Shown: piece by piece, positions 21,501 to 48,753 of the stretch
Position numbering within the stretch: the stretch's first letter is position 1
Layout: every line of letters starts with the position of its first letter
From: Chara braunii
Taxonomy: Eukaryota > Streptophyta > Charophyceae > Charales > Characeae
DNA length: 64,000 nucleotides
Reading direction: 5' to 3'
NCBI GenBank assembly: GCA_003427395.1
Contig: BFEA01000025.1
Coordinates: forward strand, 3,612,432 to 3,676,431
Translations under genes and position numbers: made by a program
Notes under the pieces: model-generated
The model's database searches: none
Seen by the model: only the letters and a program-made list of their open reading frames with translations
What the model was told of the DNA's origin: nothing

Positions 21501-21743
21501 AAATAGTCGGCTATGCGTTCTCACTGAAGATTTTGAAAAAAAGAAAACGACAGCAATGATTGGCAAGTCCCATGATTGGCAGGTCCCAACGCGCGCGGCT
21601 GACGGCAGCATGTGGAGGGACCAAGCACGGTCGGCAACCTGTTAACGACCTTTTTTTTTTTTTTTTTTTTTTTTAAATGTCAACGACCTTTCGACCAGGC
21701 CATGCGACGTCTGTTGTCCGGCCGCAGTCAGGGGCAGACCATC

Positions 21744-21865
21744 GGGCCTCGCTGCACTACTCTGCAAATGTGCAAAATGAGACTGAATGCACCCGTGCAG
21801 TATGGAAAGATACATTGCCATCGCTTTTGTCTTTTGAGCATGTGGAGAGTAGCGCAGGGAGGCCC
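21744..21865. mobile_element. Hairpin MITE (GGGCCTCGC family), copy c
   Basis: Bounded by GGGCCTCGCTGCACTACTC and GAGAGTAGCGCAGGGAGGCCC, with the centre GTATGGAAAGATACATTGCC. Same length and fold as copies a and d. Confidence 0.65.
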
Positions 21866-22046
21866 ATTAGCTCGCTAATTCCTCTTGTGATCGCAATTTT
21901 TTATTATAAGAAAAGGCTAAACCAATTCAAGTACCTGTGGAATCTGGACAGGACGGCCTTTCAGGCCTTTGTTATTGTCATTACGGTATTACGTGGAACC
22001 CCGTGCTCGAAGCTTCAACGAGGGAACATGCGGCAGCCGCACCCAG

Positions 22047-22195
22047 CAGCAGATGCGATACCTGCTACAGCAGGTGGGCGATACCGGCTGTACCTGCTAC
22101 AGCAGGTGGGCGATACCGGCTGTACCTGCTACAGCAGGCCGGCGATACCGGCTGTACCTGCTACAGCAGGTGGGCGATACCGGCCCGGAGTGAGC
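22047..22195 (+). repeat. 32-bp tandem repeat with palindromic core
   Basis: The unit CGATACCGGCTGTACCTGCT plus ACAGCAGGTGGG repeats with a period of 32 bases (starts at 22,079, 22,111, 22,143 and a partial unit at 22,175; a shortened first unit at 22,055). Each unit contains the palindrome CCTGCTACAGCAGG. No function is evident. Confidence 0.75.
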
Positions 22196-22199
22196 CGGT

Positions 22200-22447
22200 A
22201 GCATCAGGACCGAGCTTCTTCGATGGGCCAGTCACTGTGCCTCCCCTCCGGTCCCCTCCCCCTATGAACATCAGCAGTCTCTGCTCAATGCCACAGTCTG
22301 TGCTCAATGCCACTCCGCGGGACCGAAGGCATATCTCCAGGTGGCGGGGGCCAGGCTTACCCAGGAAGGTGCATGAGGCCAATGGGGATTGAACCCAAGA
22401 CCTCCTAAATGCGACTTGCCTGCCTTACCAACTGAGCTAGGCCGGTG
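22200..22447 (-). mobile_element. tRNA-derived SINE, second family
   Basis: On the minus strand from 22,447: CCACCGGCCTAGCTCAGTTGG (A box TAGCTCAGTTGG), then GGTTCAATCCC (B box) about 45 bases later, followed by a non-tRNA body. The anticodon arm is too irregular for a functional tRNA. Part of the body (GGCCAGTCACTGTGCCTCCCC, 22,227-22,247) is found inverted at about 23,075-23,096, so it is repetitive. Confidence 0.55.
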
Positions 22448-22799
22448 GATTTGTTTCTCTTTTTTTTCTCGTCTTCTTGGTATTATGCATCTATCTTGGC
22501 CGCTGGATTGTCGCAACATCAGTCGTTGATTTGGTTATAGGGTTTATTTATTAGCGGGTAACTACTCTTTTTTTTTCCGTTCTTTTTTTTTAGCGGGCAA
22601 CATCTGTCGCAGCTCGTCGTCGTCGCCCACTGACTGCGGTAACTATCGCATTGAGCAGGCTGTGGCCTATAGGTAGATGCACCAACCCCCATCGGCCAAA
22701 AATTTTGAACGCATCTGGACAACGTATCTGTGCAGATGCATTCAGAATCTTGGCGGATGGCGAATGGTTCGACTATGGTGGAAAAGGCGCCTTGTATGG

Positions 22800-23044
22800 G
22801 AACTTCCTCGTGAAACTGAACGGTGAAGATGCGCATCATTCGAGTTGAGGGTATGGTTACACCTGGAAGAAGGAAATAGGAGCAAAGCCCATTGACTGGA
22901 AAATAACGTAAAAGTAGGAAGAAGGAAACGGTGAAGATGCGCATGTTGAGAGTAGTGAGAGGCCCACGTGAAACTGAACGGTGAAGTTGTGCATGTCGGA
23001 AAAAAAAAAAAAAAAAAAAAAAGAGAGTAGTGGAGCGAGGCCCA
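22800..23044. repeat. Rearranged fragments of the hairpin MITE family
   Basis: ACTGAACGGTGAAG(A/T)TG(C/T)GCAT occurs three times (about 22,818, 22,927 and 22,975), followed twice by GAGAGTAGT-GAGGCCC-like ends (22,952 and 23,024-23,044). These are partial copies of the GGGCCTCGC family, one with an A-run insert at 22,999-23,022. Confidence 0.45.
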
Positions 23045-23437
23045 GACCCCGCCATGTGTGGCGTTGGTGGGGGCTAGGGGGAGGTGCAGTGACTGGCCAT
23101 TGCTCGGCGCTAGCTAGCACCGCCGATTTCCTTCCCCCCCATCGGCAATGCCTGCCCACTCCTCATCACCGTGATGAGGGACTGGTACAGCCTTGCTCTC
23201 GCACCACAGCTGTGGTCCCCACCTACCCCGTGGGCTGGGGAGAGATCCGGGTTGGTTGGTGTTCCCCCGTACTATACATAGACTAGTGAGAGGATGAGAT
23301 AGGTGCATACTACCAAGACGATGAGATAGATGAGATAGATGAGAGAAGAATATAGCTTACTTTTAATTTAAAAAAAAAGAAAAACGAAGAAACGACGGGA
23401 CGGTGAAGGCAACGCAACTTGTAGTTTTCCAAGTTGA

Positions 23438-23564
23438 GGGCATACTCACAGTAGCACTTTTTCACCTGTTTTTGGACGGAATTGAGGCCATATGGATACA
23501 GATTCGGCCGGAAATACACGCAGATCCATTTAGATAGTACTGCTACAGTAGTGTGAGTACGCCC
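23438..23564. mobile_element. PIF/Harbinger-like MITE, copy 3 (127 bp)
   Basis: GGGCATACTCACAG at the left and GTGTGAGTACGCCC at the right, flanked by TGA (23,435-23,437 and 23,565-23,567). The interior TTTGGACGGAATTGAGGCC matches copy 2. Confidence 0.75.
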
Positions 23565-23755
23565 TGAGAGTGTGTAACCGCCAGATGAGAAGCTGGAGCA
23601 TAATTCATCATAACCGGCAAGAGGTCAGCTCTTGATCATTCATCATAACCGGCCGATAACCGGCCGAGGACCGGGAAACGGGAAACGGGAAACGGGAAAC
23701 AAGAGGGGTGGGACATGTCGGGCAGGCACCACTGGTAGGACGCACTCTACGTAGT

Positions 23756-23880
23756 GGGCCTCGCTGCACTACTACTCTCGAAATGCGCAAAACGAGAGTG
23801 AATCTTCCGCCAGAATATGGAAAGATACACGGCCATGATTTTTGTTTTTTGTGCATGTCGAGAGTAGTGCAGCGAGGCCC
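23756..23880. mobile_element. Hairpin MITE (GGGCCTCGC family), copy d
   Basis: Bounded by GGGCCTCGCTGCACTACTAC and GTAGTGCAGCGAGGCCC, almost the same as copy a throughout. This is the best preserved pair of ends in the window. Confidence 0.7.
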
Positions 23881-24669
23881 TGTGTGTGTGTGATGAAGGA
23901 CACAGCAGCGCGGCTGGGCTTCCGGCATTGGCTGGGCGCCCGCCAATGACCACAGAGATCGACCGCCCTGAGCCATTCTCGCCCGCCAGTGGCCACAGAG
24001 ATCGACCGCCCTGAGCCATTCTCCCGCCAAACTGCCGCCTACGTAGAGCAGTGGATCGGGCAACGTGTTTGACTGACCGAATTTGCCCGCAATCTCGGTC
24101 GAATACGGCCGCAGGGAGGTCCTGGCTCTCTCATAAATCTTCGCCCTCGTCCCTGCCAGAACTCACTAATCCCGTCTCACAGTCTGGTCCTCCCCTCGCC
24201 AATCCTTTCCCCGAAAGTTTCGACCCTGTGGGCGCGCCGCGGATCGGAATCGCAACTGTGGTGGAGCTGAAAACCATTGTGATGAAACACTCCTCGCCAT
24301 TCTGATGTAGCAGTGGAAGTCGTCTTTCGCGCGTGTCCGGCCGGCCCGCCCGCCCGCTCGCCCGCTGTGTTCCTTCTTAGTTCGTTCCGCTGTTAGGAGG
24401 ATTCGGTTCGGCGGCACCAAGCAGAGTGTTGTGATATTCGGCGCCACCGAGCAAAGTGCAGTGAAAGGCGAAAGGGCAAATCGCAAAAGTGTAGTGGCGG
24501 GGCGACGGTGTCTCTGGTTGGTTGTGGTGAAAAGACAGAAGGAAACAGACGCGCGCGCACGTCTCGTCCGTCAGATCGCCAACAACACCGCGCCTGCTCG
24601 CCCGCCTGCCTGCTTGCCTGGCTGATAAGCAGACGTCGTGCGCGACGTTATATACGTTATCGGATCGCA
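23881..24669 (+). promoter_or_regulatory. 5' flank, promoter and 5' UTR region of the KARI gene
   Basis: GC- and CpG-rich sequence just upstream of the KARI start. It contains a 43-bp direct repeat (CACAGAGATCGACCGCCCTG at 23,952 and 23,995), a C/G-rich run at 24,338-24,366 and two copies of a ~28-bp motif (TTCGGCGnCACCnAGCAnAG) at 24,407 and 24,437. No TATA box at a sensible distance can be assigned and the transcription start is unknown. Assignment as promoter rests on position only. Confidence 0.4.
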
Positions 24670-40943
<16,274 letters not shown>

Positions 40944-41069
40944 TAAGGCAAAAGAGATACATTCCAACTTGAAACATCTTCCTCTGTTTTCCTTTCACGC
41001 ACTCGCCCATTCCCAAGGCAAAACAGATAAAAGTATCATAAAGAGGGAGAGAGACGAGGAAATGTTGAA

Positions 41070-41185
41070 CTAGCCGAGTTGGTACATCCATGAGCTGTAA
41101 AGATGCGAGTTGGAAGTAATTCTGTTCTGAATTAACCTGGGACCAATCAGCTCGATGATGATATCTCAAGGCTGTTAGGCGTGCT
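41070..41185 (+). mobile_element. tRNA-like SINE copy after KARI exon 10
   Basis: ACTAGCCGAGTTGGTACATC (A-box-like TAGCCGAGTTGG) starts it, and the family tail GACCAATCAGCTCGATGATG / ATATCTCAAGGC ends it. This is the plus-strand member of the family seen at 13, 18.9 and 20.7 kb. Confidence 0.5.
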
Positions 41186-41219
41186 ATAAGTGGAAATGGT
41201 GAAGCAGATCCCACAGCAC

Positions 41220-41375
41220 CTTTATGGAAAGTGAAAGGATGCTCCACAGTTGTTGAGCATCCTCAAGGCTGTTTCACTTTCACTTCATGGGAAGTGAAAG
41301 GATGGTATCTCAAGGCTGTCTCACTTTCACTTTATGGAAAATTAATGGAAAGTGAAAGGATGCTCCACAGAGTTG
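41220..41375. repeat. Inverted and direct repeats of GAAAGTGAAAGGATG
   Basis: GGAAAGTGAAAGGATGCTCC occurs twice and GGGAAGTGAAAGGATGGT once, alternating with inverted CTTTCACTT blocks. GGATGCTC...GAGCATCC (41,237-41,263) can form an 8-bp hairpin. Noncoding. Confidence 0.55.
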
Positions 41376-41616
41376 GAAAGAATTCTGAATTTGTGTACGA
41401 TGACTTCCTGTTGCCAGTTCATTTAGTTCATTTTTGTGGGGAGGTATCTAGAATGGGCTTACGGCTTTGTTCCACATAATGGGCTTTTACGGGTTCGGTC
41501 CGCAGACTCCACACCACAGTGCAGACGGTCGGGGTCTGCTGTCTGGGTATGGGTTGCAGATGTCCCGACAACGGTGCAGATGGTCTGGGTCTGGATGTCC
41601 GGTTCAGAGTGTCTGC

Positions 41617-42416
41617 NNNNNNNNNNNNNNNNNNNNNNNNNNNNNNNNNNNNNNNNNNNNNNNNNNNNNNNNNNNNNNNNNNNNNNNNNNNNNNNNNNNN
41701 NNNNNNNNNNNNNNNNNNNNNNNNNNNNNNNNNNNNNNNNNNNNNNNNNNNNNNNNNNNNNNNNNNNNNNNNNNNNNNNNNNNNNNNNNNNNNNNNNNNN
41801 NNNNNNNNNNNNNNNNNNNNNNNNNNNNNNNNNNNNNNNNNNNNNNNNNNNNNNNNNNNNNNNNNNNNNNNNNNNNNNNNNNNNNNNNNNNNNNNNNNNN
41901 NNNNNNNNNNNNNNNNNNNNNNNNNNNNNNNNNNNNNNNNNNNNNNNNNNNNNNNNNNNNNNNNNNNNNNNNNNNNNNNNNNNNNNNNNNNNNNNNNNNN
42001 NNNNNNNNNNNNNNNNNNNNNNNNNNNNNNNNNNNNNNNNNNNNNNNNNNNNNNNNNNNNNNNNNNNNNNNNNNNNNNNNNNNNNNNNNNNNNNNNNNNN
42101 NNNNNNNNNNNNNNNNNNNNNNNNNNNNNNNNNNNNNNNNNNNNNNNNNNNNNNNNNNNNNNNNNNNNNNNNNNNNNNNNNNNNNNNNNNNNNNNNNNNN
42201 NNNNNNNNNNNNNNNNNNNNNNNNNNNNNNNNNNNNNNNNNNNNNNNNNNNNNNNNNNNNNNNNNNNNNNNNNNNNNNNNNNNNNNNNNNNNNNNNNNNN
42301 NNNNNNNNNNNNNNNNNNNNNNNNNNNNNNNNNNNNNNNNNNNNNNNNNNNNNNNNNNNNNNNNNNNNNNNNNNNNNNNNNNNNNNNNNNNNNNNNNNNN
42401 NNNNNNNNNNNNNNNN
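41617..42416. other. Assembly gap, 800 N
   Basis: Exactly 800 undetermined bases. The missing last KARI exon most probably lies here; gap length may be nominal. Confidence 0.95.
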
Positions 42417-43173
42417 GCTCCGTGCCTAGGGTCGCAAGGACATGGTGGTGGATCAGATCGCTCTTTTTTCCTGACATCGTGCGGATGTATGTCAAGAGAG
42501 GATGAACTGCAGTGCACTGCAAATGAGTGTGGAGAGTGTTTTTGAGGCGAAGAGAGTTGCGTGAGGTGTGCGAGGAGCGCATCGAGTGAAAGAAAGCCAT
42601 TTTGACTAGAGATTTTTGCTCTTCAGCCATTTTGACTAGAGATTTTTGCTCTTCAGTCCAGGTGATTGGATGTGCTGTTTTGGGGAGTTGTTGCCCTTGC
42701 TCCCCATTGAGAAGGCAAGGAAGATGATGTTTATTTGCTTTCCGCCAATTAGCGGATCTGCAGGCTAGGTTGCTTTCTTTTCGGCTGGCAGGCTACCAGG
42801 TAGACCTCGTGAGCCATTTGCGGGGCTGATCGGGGAGGGTCATTTTTGGAGAAAGGGGACTTTTTCTTGTGTCTAGATTTCCGTTGGGCAAATTTGAATA
42901 CATACAGCAATGCTTCTATGTGGTCAGCATGATCACTGCAGTTGTACTTGGACATGAAGCTTTCAAATTGCGGCATGTGCATATTCGTCCCCGATCAGAG
43001 AGTGCAGAATCTCCTCTCTCTCTCTCTCTCTCTCTGTCTCTCACAGGTCCCCTCCCCTTTCTTTGCTCCTGATCTGTCATATGTCATTTGTCGTGCACAT
43101 GTATGTCCGCTTCATACCAATGGGGGTTAGGTAGCAATAGTTGCAAATCTCAATACTGGAATGCCTTGGAAGC

Positions 43174-43236
<63 letters not shown>

Positions 43237-44260
43237 AGGTCACTCCCTTTCTTTTCTCCTGATCTGTCTCTCGCTCTCAGAGGTCCCCCCCCTTTCTTTT
43301 CTCCTGATCTGTCATCGTGCTCATGTATGTGCTCATGTGATGTGCACGTCACACCACTGGGGGCCAGGCAGTCTGCACATATTCCATTCCTTCTTGACAT
43401 GCTGTAAAAACTAAGCATGAAGAATTGTGGCTAATATGCCATAATGCAATCAGACTCGTTCTCAAACACACTTTTCATGCATGAAAACAGCAACGCAGCA
43501 TACTGGCGACATGCGCCCACTCAAAACTCGGAGATATGGCTTTCAGATACGAGTTCACTCTCAATTAGCCATGGCGACTTCAGCGCCCAAACATCTCACT
43601 GTTCACATACACTGGATCACCCTGGATATCCCACACGCATCACACTCGAACACACACACACACTCACTACTAACTACAGCTATGGCAGCTGTCGCTGCAT
43701 CTACCCTATCGCTATGCTAACTCCCTCTCTCTAGCCCACTGCGTCCTCCGGGCTCATCTGCAGACCTCCTTGCACAAGTTGCTGTGGCAGCGCTTCTGCA
43801 TGGCTCACGCAGGAATGAATGAATGGCTGGGCGATGCCTCTTGATTTATACTTCAGAAACTCGTTGGTCTGCCCTTTGCCATCGGCCCTTGGTGCTCACA
43901 GTCCCCCTGTGGTACTTGCTGGACCGGACTGGGACTGAATGAACCTTCCGCTGACTGACTGTGGACTCACCGCTATCCTACCGACGTTGTTCCGCTGTTG
44001 CACTGCGGTTTCGTCCACCACTTGCCTCACCACTTGACCACTTGCCACTTGCCTACCTTCTAGAAGGTCTACAGCTAAGCTTCCGGAACTCGCTAAGACT
44101 TCTACGCTATAGACCTACAGATCGAACCCCTGCTGCCTATGGACCTACGACAGGCATACCAACTGCCTACGAATACACAGGTCACAGGTTCAATTCTCGG
44201 GGTCTACACAGATACTGTACATGGGTAGGGTGAGGTCTAGGGATCGAACCCTGGGTACNG
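42417..44260. other. No gene recognised; microsatellites and small repeats
   Basis: Contains a 34-bp tandem duplication (GCCATTTTGACTAGAGATTT, 42,596 and 42,628), CT runs at 43,008-43,042 and 43,176-43,234, and CA-rich sequence near 43,650. The 3' LTR of the minus-strand Ty3 element would be expected around 43.5-44.3 kb, but I could not find a matching second LTR. Confidence 0.4.
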
Positions 44261-44332
44261 CATCCGCCACTGCTAAAAGGTGAAAACCGTTTCACTCCCG
44301 CCGTCCTAAATGCGAGGTCCTCCGAGAAAATT

Positions 44333-45328
44333 TCAGTCCAAGGTGGGACCTTTACCTTTCTTGTCACGCTCATAGGCTCTGACTATATCGGGAGCAGTCT
44401 TTAGATGTTCTGCTTTCGTGAACCAGCGGTCGTCTTCCGGTTCCTGATAGGCAAACCGGACTTTATACTGTTTCTGGGGACGACCTCTACCTCCTGTCCT
44501 AAACGCATCCTCTTCTTCAATGCCCTCTATGTCATAGCTTCCATCCATATCCGGTGGGATCATGGATCTCCTGGAAGGGAACTGTTGACTAGTGACACAC
44601 GGCAGCAGCTTCGAAGCATGGAACACAGGGTATGTGTGGAGGTGTGCTGGAATCTCAATGCTGTAGGAGGGTCCATCCTCTCCGCCCTTGACTTCTAGAA
44701 CCGGCCACGGTCCTCGATATGCAGGCAGTAACTTCTGCGAGATGTTTTCTTCCGGTGCAAACTCTTTTGCTTTGACCCAGACTAAGTCGCCTACTTGAAA
44801 CTGCGATGGGCGCCGGTGCTTGTTAGCCTGTTCTATCATTTTGTGATGGGCCTTCCGAAGGTTCTCAACAACAGTGGCTAGCTCCTTTTCTTGCTGTATC
44901 GCAAACTCCCTGGTACCGGGCGGTAATCTGTGAATCTGATCCCGGTGCAGTCCTTCGAACGGTCTGCGCGGTCTAAAGCACTTGTGCAACTCATTGGGAG
45001 TGCGGCAGGTGGATAGATGCACGCTGTTGTTGTATGCACTAGCTACTCTAGGCAACATCTCATCCCAGTTAATCTGATCTGGTCTAATGTACATGCGCAG
45101 AACTTGCTGTAGGATCTTGTTCATTTGTTCTGTCTGACCGTTAGTCTCTGGGTGACAGCCGGACGACATTAACAACTTAGATCGGCAGGCTCTCACGAGT
45201 TCTTGCCAGTTCTGGCTGGTGAAACGACTATCTCTATCACTAACTATTGACACTGGGATTCCATTCTCACTAACCCAAAAGTAAAAAAACTTATGTATAA
45301 CTAAGTTCGTACGTGCCTCTGCAAGCAA
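44333..45328 (-). pseudogene. Ty3 integrase core (second half), C-terminal domain and chromodomain
   Basis: ENGIPVSIVSDRDSRFTSQ carries the second catalytic Asp and SSGCHPETNGQTEQMN the catalytic Glu. FQVGDLVWVKAKEFAPEENI and KLLPAYRGPWPVLEV form the GPY/F-type domain. The end, DIEGIEEEDAFRTGGRGRPQ, then QYKVRFAYQEPEDDRWF and HLKTAPDIVRAYER, is a chromodomain that in related elements binds histone marks to guide insertion. The frame is open for 331 codons. Confidence 0.85.
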
Positions 45329-45798
45329 AGGGACGGAAACTGCTTGCCATGTCTACTCTTGACTTGGGTGTCCATGAAGTCTATGGACACGGAGTCTCCC
45401 GGCTGATCCGGAATAGGCAAGGGTTTGAGAAGACCTAGGGGCGCGCGTGTAGTAGACTTATTCCTCTGGCACACTTTACAACTGCGGACATGTTCTATGC
45501 AGTCATTCTTCATCCCTGGCCAGGTATAAGCATGCATCAGGTTGGCTAATGTCTTTTGCCAACCGAAATGCCCTTCAGTATCGTGGCATTCCCCTAAAAT
45601 CAAACTGCGGATTTCTTCGCTGTTGGGAACGCACAGGCGGTCAAACACATTAGTCTTCTCAAACAACAACCCGTCTGTAGTGCGGTAATCTGGTTCAGTT
45701 TCTGAGGCCTCTCTTACTCTCTTCAGGAGGTCGCTATAGATAGGGTCCTGCGCATATGCTTGCCTCACTTTCTCCTGCAGGTCTCTCCCTATATCCAA
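45301..45798 (-). pseudogene. Ty3 integrase zinc-binding domain and start of core
   Basis: HDTEGHFGWQKTLANLMHAY, then TWPGMKNDCIEHVRSCKVCQ is the HHCC zinc finger. SVSIDFMDTQ supplies the first catalytic Asp. The frame then breaks near 45,335. About 15 residues of the core seem to be missing between this ORF and the next one. Confidence 0.8.
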
Positions 45799-45812
45799 AT
45801 AGTGTAGTACAA

Positions 45813-46265
45813 CTAGTCTGATCTCCTACTTAGAGCATCCGCAACTACGTTGTACTTGCCCTTCACTGACTTGAGCTCAAAGTCAAATTGGTCTCTTTGC
45901 GGCCCACCTAGTCAACTTAGGTGTCATCTTGGCTTGTGTCTTTAACCATCTAAGCGTTTCGTGGTCCGAATACACTTTGAAGTGCCTCCCAAGCAGGTAG
46001 TGCTTCCAATGATTTAAAGTCTGCCTGAGAGCGTAGAATTCTCTCTTGTACGAGGAGGCAGCAACCTTTTCACAGGGCATCCTCGCTGACATGAACTCTA
46101 CGGGTCTATAGCCATTGCCGTCGTCTTGCTGCAACACGGCGCCTATCCCATATTGACTCGCGTCCGTGGTGACGACAAATGGCAAAGATGGATCTGCAAC
46201 TTTGAGGACAGGGTACTCTATTAACGCGCGCTTTAGCTTCTTGAGCGCAAACGTACAGTCTTTGT
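45813..46265 (-). pseudogene. Ty3 RNase H domain
   Basis: ADPSLPFVVTTDASQYGIGA, FMSARMPCEKVAASSYKREF and GRHFKVYSDHETLRWL are the RNase H motifs with the catalytic acidic residues in place. A frameshift near 45,890 leads into VKGKYNVVADALSRRSD, the normal end of the domain, followed by TAG. The left edge is set by the frameshift that separates it from the RT. Confidence 0.8.
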
Positions 46266-46531
46266 CCCATTGCCTTCAGCAATTGGCGCAAAGGAGCGGC
46301 GATAGTAGAGAAGTTCCTCACGAACTTCCTATAGTAGTTAGCTAAGCCTAGGAACGACCGCAACTCTGTCCATGTGCGGGGCGTCGGCCAATCTCTAATC
46401 GCCGCGATCTTGCTGTCCTCTGGCTTGATGCCATCTCCGTCTAATACGTGGCCCAAGTACAAAACTTGCGTCTTGGCCCACTCGCACTTCTTCGCGTTGA
46501 TCTTGAAGTTAGCCTCTCTAAGCTTCTCCAA
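46106..46531 (-). pseudogene. Ty3 reverse transcriptase, thumb and connection
   Basis: EKLREANFKINAKKCEWAKT, VLYLGHVLDGDGIKPEDSKI and RSFLGLANYYRKFVRNFS are typical of gypsy RT after the catalytic motif. It is in the same frame as the upstream RT part, separated only by the TAG at 46,550-46,552. After about residue 90 the frame shifts and the rest of this ORF is out of phase. Confidence 0.85.
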
Positions 46532-46549
46532 TACCTGCCTTAGATGACC

Positions 46550-47968
46550 CTAATGCTCCTGGAGGGTCTTACTAAAACTAGGATAGACTACTACAAACTT
46601 ATCTAACCATGGTCTAAACAGGTCATTCATACAACGCTGAAAAGTGGCTGGCGCGTTGGTTACTCCAAAGAGCATCACTATAAACTCATAGAGCCCATAT
46701 CTAGTTCGGAATGCAGTCTTATATTGATCATCAAGATGGACTTCTATCTTATGGTATCCGGACTTCAAGTCTATCTTGGAGAAGTACTTACAACCTTGCA
46801 CCCGATCTAAAAGATCGTCTATCCTTGGCAGCAGCTCAGCATTCTTCATGGTGATCGCATTCAAACCCCTATAGTCTATGCACATACGAAACTCTCCTTC
46901 CTTCTTGGGGACAAACAAGACTGGTGCTCCAAATGGAGACGAATTGGGATTGATCCAACCCTTCTCAAGGAGTTCGTCTAAGTGCTTGCGAAACTCCTCT
47001 AACTCTCTAGGGGACATCCTGTAGACTGCACCCTTAGGAGTTATACTGCCAGGCTCTATCTCTATCTTGCGCTGGATGGGTCGCGACACTACTCCTGTCG
47101 GTGACTCAGTCAAGTTTTTGAATTCTTCCAGCAGCTTGGCAATTGTTCGATTTGTTGAGCTATCCTTTTCTTGGGCCTCAGTGACAGGTCTAACATAAAC
47201 TACAAAGACCTGATCTTCTAACTGCTCCTTTTTGACTAATCGCGTGAATGCGGGAGCACTGAGATAGCAATGTGCCAAGGTGTTGTCTACACCCGACACA
47301 TGGAACAAGCGGGCAGTCTTAACTTCGCCTGTCGGGCTAAGGAGCCTACACTCATGCTTTCTCAAATGAAGTGTGGCCCCTGCTGCCTCTCCCCAATCCA
47401 TTCCTAACACTATATCAAAAGGAAGGTCATCTTGCACGAGGAGAGTCAAAGAATGAAGGACCTTCTCCACTTTTCCATTCTTCTCTAGGCGAAAGTACGC
47501 CTGGACTCCCTCTACGTAGTCCTCAACACGCATCGTGCGGTTGTCTGCGAGGACACTGATTATGGGGTCTAGTAGTTTTTGAACCTGTAGTCCTAGCCTC
47601 AGCTTCTTCAGCGCCCTACGGCTAATGTAACTACAAGTAGCCCTTGAGTCTATAAGGGCCCCTATTCTACTTTTGAACACCTCTACATCTATCAAAATCA
47701 TTTGTCCCTTACTCTCCCTTTTCATTTTGGCCCAGGCTGGCATCCTTTCCTTTAACTCTTTTGCCACACCTGTGAGGGACGTGCCTAAAATGACGCCAAC
47801 ACAAGCAGTCTCTGGACAACTATCTAGGCACCGGCCTGCAACCTCCGCCATAGACTCATTTGGGTTGGGAGTGTCCTGTTCGCGCGCGCTCACTTCTCCA
47901 CGCGGCTTGGAAGTAGGGGCAGATGCGACCCCTACTGGTGGCTGCCTTTTGATGACTAAGCAGCCCAA
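46550..47968 (-). pseudogene. Ty3 protease and reverse transcriptase (palm/fingers)
   Basis: The aspartic protease motif reads [15 protein letters not shown], so the usual Asp-Ser/Thr-Gly is Asp-Ser-Arg; [12 protein letters not shown] is the second protease motif. RT follows: [52 protein letters not shown] and [18 protein letters not shown]. After FVVVY the catalytic Asp-Asp pair is absent ([15 protein letters not shown], then stop), so the enzyme cannot be active. Confidence 0.9.
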
Positions 47969-47988
47969 CGGGCCTGTCTATACTTTGG

Positions 47989-48750
47989 ACAAAATTTAAT
48001 TACGTGCGCCGGGTCACCACAGAATACGCACTGACCCATGTTCACGCGATCCTGCCATAATCGTTGGTCCAAGCCCAAGTCTTTCCAGGGCCTGCCCTGC
48101 GGCAAGCTTGGGTGTCATAATCCTTGAGGTGCCCTTCCACCTCGCTGTGGGGACCGGTTACCCTGGCGATTTAACGGGGGACCTTGACCCCTACCTACCG
48201 CTTGGCGGTTTCCATGTCCGCCAACCCCTTGTGCGCCCATGGCCTGACCCTTTTGGCCCTGGCCTCCTCCTCTACCTTGCGGCCTCCCTCCGGCTGGGAC
48301 AGCAGCGTAAGACCTCCCCTGCCCTACAGTACTGTACTCCTCCCCTAGGCCTCACTCAATCTGATCATATGGGACCTCTTCTGTACCACCCTCCTCTAAT
48401 GTCAGGATCAAGTGATCCTTGGCCTTGACTTGGCTTGAGATGGTACGATCTTTCCACTTCTTCCCTTTCTCCAGGTCCTTATGCTAGAAAGTGGTAACTT
48501 GTATAGACTTCGACTCGTACAGGACGACTTCTTTACTCGATGCATCGTAAGTCATGCCGGCCTGTTGAGATTTGTCAAAGAAATGCCCACGTAGGGCCTC
48601 TGGAATGGCACGATAAAACGACTAGACCAACTGGGGCTTAGTGACCCTGTGGTCCAGGACGGCTACCAAGTCGTCTATGGTACCCTTGAGTGCCTTGGCA
48701 CTCCTCCACTCCCGGGAGTGGATCGTTTGGAGCTTATCAGAGGCTCTAAT
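47989..48750 (-). pseudogene. Gag nucleocapsid: linker and CCHC zinc knuckle
   Basis: CVFCGDPAHVIKFC (48,030-47,989) is a CX2CX4HX4C zinc knuckle that packages RNA in retroelements. The preceding 48,750-48,035 stretch is Gly/Arg/Gln-rich and broken by stops. A frameshift just after the knuckle separates it from the protease frame. Confidence 0.65.
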
Positions 48751-48753
48751 GCC

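Noticed and set aside
22380-22450. Possible tRNA gene on the minus strand
   Set aside because: A- and B-box motifs are clear, but the acceptor and anticodon stems do not pair and a repetitive body follows; a SINE explains it better.
24640-24660. TTATATA as TATA box of the KARI gene
   Set aside because: It is only about 15-20 bases before the ATG, too close for a normal 5' UTR.
24508-24669. N-terminal extension of KARI from an upstream start
   Set aside because: The frame is open but has no ATG; only a GTG could be used, and the ATG at 24,670 gives a normal transit peptide.
41428-42630. Long ORFs spanning the N gap on both strands
   Set aside because: They consist mostly of undetermined bases; there is no sequence evidence.
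43108-43407. Leu/Ser repeat ORFs near 43.2 kb
   Set aside because: They are translations of the CT microsatellite.
44230-44262. GGTTCGATCCC B-box on the minus strand near the end of the Ty3 element
   Set aside because: An A-box-like TTAGCAGTGGCGG lies at about the right distance but the fold is not tRNA-like and an N interrupts it; too weak to call.
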